This document shows, piece by piece, positions 5,742 through 7,315 of a DNA stretch of 7,315 nucleotides. The notes beneath the pieces were generated by a model that saw nothing but the letters and a program-made list of their open reading frames with translations, had not been told where the DNA came from and made no database searches. This DNA is from an uncultured Oscillospiraceae bacterium (GTDB taxonomy: Bacteria > Bacillota > Clostridia > Oscillospirales > Ruminococcaceae): assembly GCA_900552845.1 (NCBI GenBank), contig USBC01000092.1:1-7315 (forward strand), given 5' to 3'. Position 1 is the stretch's first letter, and the number at the start of each line of letters is the position of its first letter. The position numbers and the translations under genes were made by a program.

Positions 5742-6184
5742 ACAAATGAAAAGATGAAAAGGAGGATCAGACATGAAAAAGTTTTGCATTTCTGCAATAC
5801 TGGCGGTCTTCGTCTTTTTGGCGGTGTATGTGGCGCTGTGCTACTTGGTGCCGGGCTGGCGCATCAAGCTGGCGGCGCCGGCGATGGAGTATTTTGTTGC
5901 CAGCCTGCGGCATATGGTTTTGCTGAAGGGGCTGATAGCGGGAGCTGCGGCAGCGGCGGCGGTGGCGGTGCAGCGTCACATAAGCCGCGCTTAACAGATG
6001 AAAAAAAGAAAAGGGGAACCGGATATGAAAAAGTCATTGATTTCTGCAATACTGGCGATGATTGCTTTTATGGCGGCGTATGTAGCGTTATGTTACCTGG
6101 TGCCGGGCTGGCGGCTGAAGCTGGAGGCGCCGGCGATGGAGTATTTTGTTGCCAGCCTGCGGCATATGGCCCTGCTGAAGGGCG
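5742..6184 (+). repeat. 252-bp head-to-tail gene duplication
   Basis: Two copies aligned at a constant offset of 252 bases run from about 5742-5932 and 5994-6184, with no gaps. The unit includes the pre-gene region with the Shine-Dalgarno (23 of 31 bases identical) and the first 53 codons. A perfectly identical 44-base block lies at 5874-5917 and 6126-6169. Beyond codon 53 the copies diverge. The first gene's stop (5992-5994) abuts the start of the second unit, so the unit is a whole gene plus its ribosome binding site. Confidence 0.9.
5773..5994 (+). CDS. Small two-span membrane protein, twin copy A
   Basis: This 73-residue protein belongs to no family I recognise. A short basic start (MKK) leads into a hydrophobic helix (about 4-26). 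A conserved central segment follows, PGWRIKLAAPAMEYFVASLR at 27-46, and then a second alanine-rich hydrophobic helix (about 48-66) with a basic tail QRHISRA. This suggests a small integral membrane protein with a short external or cytoplasmic loop. AAGGAGG at 5759-5765 is seven bases before the ATG. It is 58 bases downstream of the third lipoprotein and only 30 bases before its paralogue. The first 53 residues are identical to copy B at 43 positions, which shows that both are real coding sequences under protein-level constraint. Confidence 0.75.
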   Translation: MKKFCISAILAVFVFLAVYVALCYLVPGWRIKLAAPAMEYFVASLRHMVLLKGLIAGAAAAAAVAVQRHISRA

Positions 6185-6255
6185 TGATGGCGATGGCTGT
6201 GGCGTTGGTGACGGCAACGGTTCCCTTTTGGGGGCTGCTGCGGGAAGAATATTAA
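6025..6255 (+). CDS. Small two-span membrane protein, twin copy B
   Basis: This 76-residue paralogue of the gene just upstream has the same plan: MKK, a hydrophobic helix (about 4-26), the conserved PGWRLKLEAPAMEYFVASLR at 27-46, and a second helix (about 48-70). Its tail differs, ending FWGLLREEY rather than in a basic sequence. The frame also has an ATG at 5998. I prefer 6025, because the paralogue aligns exactly from there and AAGGGG at 6011-6016 is correctly spaced eight bases upstream; the extra residues at 5998 merely translate the ribosome binding region. No function can be assigned. It is the last gene of the plus-strand cassette. Confidence 0.75.
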   Translation: MKKSLISAILAMIAFMAAYVALCYLVPGWRLKLEAPAMEYFVASLRHMALLKGVMAMAVALVTATVPFWGLLREEY

Positions 6256-6266
6256 CCGAAAAAAAG

Positions 6267-6291
6267 AGGGAATGCTGCCATATAGCTCCCT
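6267..6291 (-). terminator. Minus-strand terminator, distal of two
   Basis: AGGGA (6267-6271) pairs with TCCCT (6287-6291), and GCT/AGC (6274-6276/6284-6286) extends the stem after a two-base bulge. On the minus strand the stem is followed by C and then eight Ts (plus-strand A-run 6258-6265). It would act as a second stop for transcripts of the PHP gene that pass the larger hairpin. Confidence 0.5.
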
Positions 6292-6307
6292 AAAAAAATA
6301 ATGAACA

Positions 6308-6363
6308 AAACCCGGAACCTTTTCAGAGGCAAAACGACTCAAAAAGGTTTCGGGTTTCCATTT
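6308..6363. terminator. Bidirectional terminator between convergent genes
   Basis: AAACCCGGAACCTTTT (6308-6323) pairs along its whole length with 6342-6357, sixteen pairs with one G-T wobble. The 18-base loop has a small GAG/CTC inner stem. On the plus strand CCATTTTT follows; on the minus strand TTTGTTCATTATTTTTTT-like sequence follows. It sits between the plus-strand cassette ending at 6255 and the minus-strand PHP gene ending at 6412, exactly where a shared terminator is expected. Confidence 0.8.
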
Positions 6364-6411
6364 TTGCGGTATTTTTTGCAACAGCTCCTATCACATTTCT
6401 CAGCGGGTATT

Positions 6412-7146
6412 TTATTTGGGGGCGGTCAGCATCGTGCGGAGCGCTTCGAAGGTACATTCCGGCAGATGGAGAGCGTGGGCGGCATCGGGAAGCAGAGCCT
6501 CCGGACGGTGGGCATCGCTGCAGGTGAGGATATGATACCGCTCGGCGTAGGAAGCGTTTTTGCCGCCGGAGAAGAACTTTTCCGGATCGGCAATCTCGAC
6601 GGTCTGAAAGCCGAGGGATTCCGGTATCTCACCAAGTGCGGCAAGCATGCTCATGCTGTCACGGTCGATATGGGCAGGATAGCAGAAGCCGCCGTAGCGG
6701 GCAGCAAATGCGGAAGCGTCATCGACAGAGATGGCGGTGGCGTTGGCGAGAAGCTTTGCGAGCCTGCCGGTTTCGTTATCCTCCTCGTCCATCAAAAGCT
6801 GCGCACCGAAGATCTCCTCGCGGTTCATGATAGGGGGCAGGGCGGCATAGATTTCCTCACCGGCGGCTTCTGCCGCCTCCACCGTGGGGAACAGACAGAT
6901 CATATGCAGTTCCTCGGCGCAGGTCAGCTCGATGCCCGCCACGACCAGCAAGCCCGGTGCAAGGGTGTCTGCGGCATCACGGACGGCACGGACATTGCCG
7001 GCGGTGTTGTGGTCGCAGACGGCGATCATATCGAGACCTGCCAATGCCGAAAGACCCGCCACGGTAGAGGGGGTCATGTCGTTTTCTCCGCAGGGGGAGA
7101 GGCAGGTATGAATGTGAAGGTCGTAGTAAAAGGGGTAGAGTTCCGC
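6412..7146 (-). CDS. PHP-domain metal-dependent phosphoesterase
   Basis: This is a compact PHP protein, probably about 244 residues. PHP proteins bind a tri-metal site and hydrolyse phosphate esters; the substrate here is unknown. All motifs are visible: DLHIHT (7122-7105), then SPCGENDMTP, CDHN, GIE, the histidine of LHMICLF, PAHIDR and CSDAHRP. Counting from the ATG at 7077, these include D22-H23, E50, H58, H136, D188 and H190. HIHT lies upstream of that ATG, so the ATG cannot be the true start. The frame is open to an in-frame TAA at 7173-7171 but contains no ATG, GTG or TTG above 7077. A perfect AAGGAGG (7161-7155) points to a start at 7146, where the codon is GCG followed by ELYPFYYDLHIHT. 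A sequencing error near the contig end is the simplest cause. Two terminators follow. Confidence 0.85.
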   Translation of the reverse strand, partial: AELYPFYYDLHIHTCLSPCGENDMTPSTVAGLSALAGLDMIAVCDHNTAGNVRAVRDAADTLAPGLLVVAGIELTCAEELHMICLFPTVEAAEAAGEEIYAALPPIMNREEIFGAQLLMDEEDNETGRLAKLLANATAISVDDASAFAARYGGFCYPAHIDRDSMSMLAALGEIPESLGFQTVEIADPEKFFSGGKNASYAERYHILTCSDAHRPEALLPDAAHALHLPECTFEALRTMLTAPK

Positions 7147-7154
7147 AGCGTTCG

Positions 7155-7161
7155 CCTCCTT
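7155..7161 (-). promoter_or_regulatory. Shine-Dalgarno that marks the PHP gene start
   Basis: Read on the minus strand this is AAGGAGG, eight bases before the GCG codon at 7146-7144. It is far too distant from the first ATG (7077) to serve it. It shows that translation is meant to begin near 7146, which keeps the HxH metal-binding motif in the protein. Confidence 0.65.
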
Positions 7162-7202
7162 GATTTTTATTTAAGGGGAAGTGGGAAAGTCGGCGCAGCC
7201 GG

Positions 7203-7219
7203 ACCGCCCAGCGGGCGGT
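7203..7219. repeat. Perfect 7-bp GC hairpin near the contig end
   Basis: ACCGCCC (7203-7209) and GGGCGGT (7213-7219) are perfect inverted repeats around AGC. Just upstream is GGCGCAGCC (7192-7200), the same nine bases that form one arm of the hairpin at 3326. No T-tract follows on either strand. The right flank passes straight into suspect sequence, so the element may be an incomplete terminator. Confidence 0.35.
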
Positions 7220-7315
7220 AGCCGGGGGGGGGGGGGCGCCCGCGGCCCGGGGGGCGCGCAGGGGGGCCGCCGGGGGGGCGCCGGCGGGCGCGAAAAAGGG
7301 GGGAAAAGCGGAAAA
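7220..7315. other. Low-complexity G-rich contig end, probably artefact
   Basis: These 96 bases contain no T at all and consist almost wholly of G and C with runs of G (13 at 7224-7236) and, at the very end, A-runs mixed with G-runs. Composition changes abruptly from the preceding gene region, and no reading frame or structure makes sense of it. It resembles low-quality read or assembly-end sequence. Nothing biological should be annotated here. Confidence 0.75.

Noticed and set aside
5739..5744. Perfect TTGACA -35 box before twin copy A
   Set aside because: At 17 bases downstream the sequence is the Shine-Dalgarno region (GAGGAT) with no -10-like hexamer; probably chance.
5998..6024. Upstream ATG for twin copy B adding nine residues
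   Set aside because: The added residues translate the ribosome binding region, and the paralogue aligns exactly from 6025.
5739..6293. Plus-strand frame of 184 codons reading through both twin genes with internally repeated protein
   Set aside because: The apparent repeat arises because the 252-bp duplication is divisible by three. The real frames are the two short hydrophobic proteins, which have ribosome binding sites and conserved residues.
6301..7221. Plus-strand open frame of 306 codons opposite the PHP gene
   Set aside because: Begins inside the bidirectional terminator and is antisense to a gene with all PHP motifs; no domain of its own.
1..7315. tRNA or rRNA genes, CRISPR arrays, transposase or phage genes
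   Set aside because: I looked on both strands and saw no cloverleaf, no regularly spaced short repeats, and no transposase or integrase motifs. The only direct repeat is the twin gene duplication.

Overview
The window suggests a chromosome segment of a fairly GC-rich, low-redundancy Firmicute, most likely class Clostridia (an Oscillospirales/Ruminococcaceae-like gut commensal is my best guess). Reasons: the rpmG-secE-nusG-rplK-rplA order, strong AAGGAGG-type ribosome binding sites, a short single-span SecE, DUF4349 and copper-amine-oxidase-N-like lipoproteins, and a PHP protein of clostridial type. The last ~96 bases (7220-7315) contain no T at all and are almost pure G/C with G homopolymers. 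They look like a low-quality contig end rather than genome sequence.

Layout. (1) 3-2321, plus strand: the 3' end of rpmG (L33), then secE, nusG, rplK (L11) and rplA (L1), the conserved secretion/transcription/ribosome operon. A 161-nt leader precedes rplK and a 75-nt gap precedes rplA. Both carry the same GTGGGAGGAACC ... ACCACAT element exactly 5 nt before a GGAGG Shine-Dalgarno. This matches the GUGGGAGG/ACCAC arms of the L1-binding stalk of 23S rRNA, so L1 probably represses translation of both cistrons. The operon ends after rplA at a good intrinsic terminator, without rplJ-rplL following. (2) 2342-2817: mscL, the large mechanosensitive channel, followed by a hairpin. (3) 2818-3466: a largely non-functional stretch with the remnant of an extracellular Cache-like sensor domain and several hairpins whose T-tracts lie on the minus strand. 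(4) 3467-6255, plus strand: a compact envelope cassette of three lipoproteins (DUF4349 protein; an unassigned lipoprotein; a copper-amine-oxidase-N-like lipoprotein), followed by two tandemly duplicated 73-76 aa two-span membrane proteins. (5) 6256-6411: a convergent terminator zone with two hairpins. (6) 6412-7146, minus strand: a PHP-family metal-dependent phosphoesterase. Its HxH motif lies upstream of the first available ATG, and the codon at the ideal start position is GCG.

Functional reading: the left third is housekeeping. MscL, the lipoproteins and the small membrane proteins are all envelope proteins, but nothing in the sequence shows that MscL and the lipoprotein cassette form one pathway. 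The cassette is the least explained part of the window. Its notable feature is the in-frame 252-bp head-to-tail duplication of the small membrane gene, which includes a 44-nt block of perfect identity inside otherwise diverged copies.
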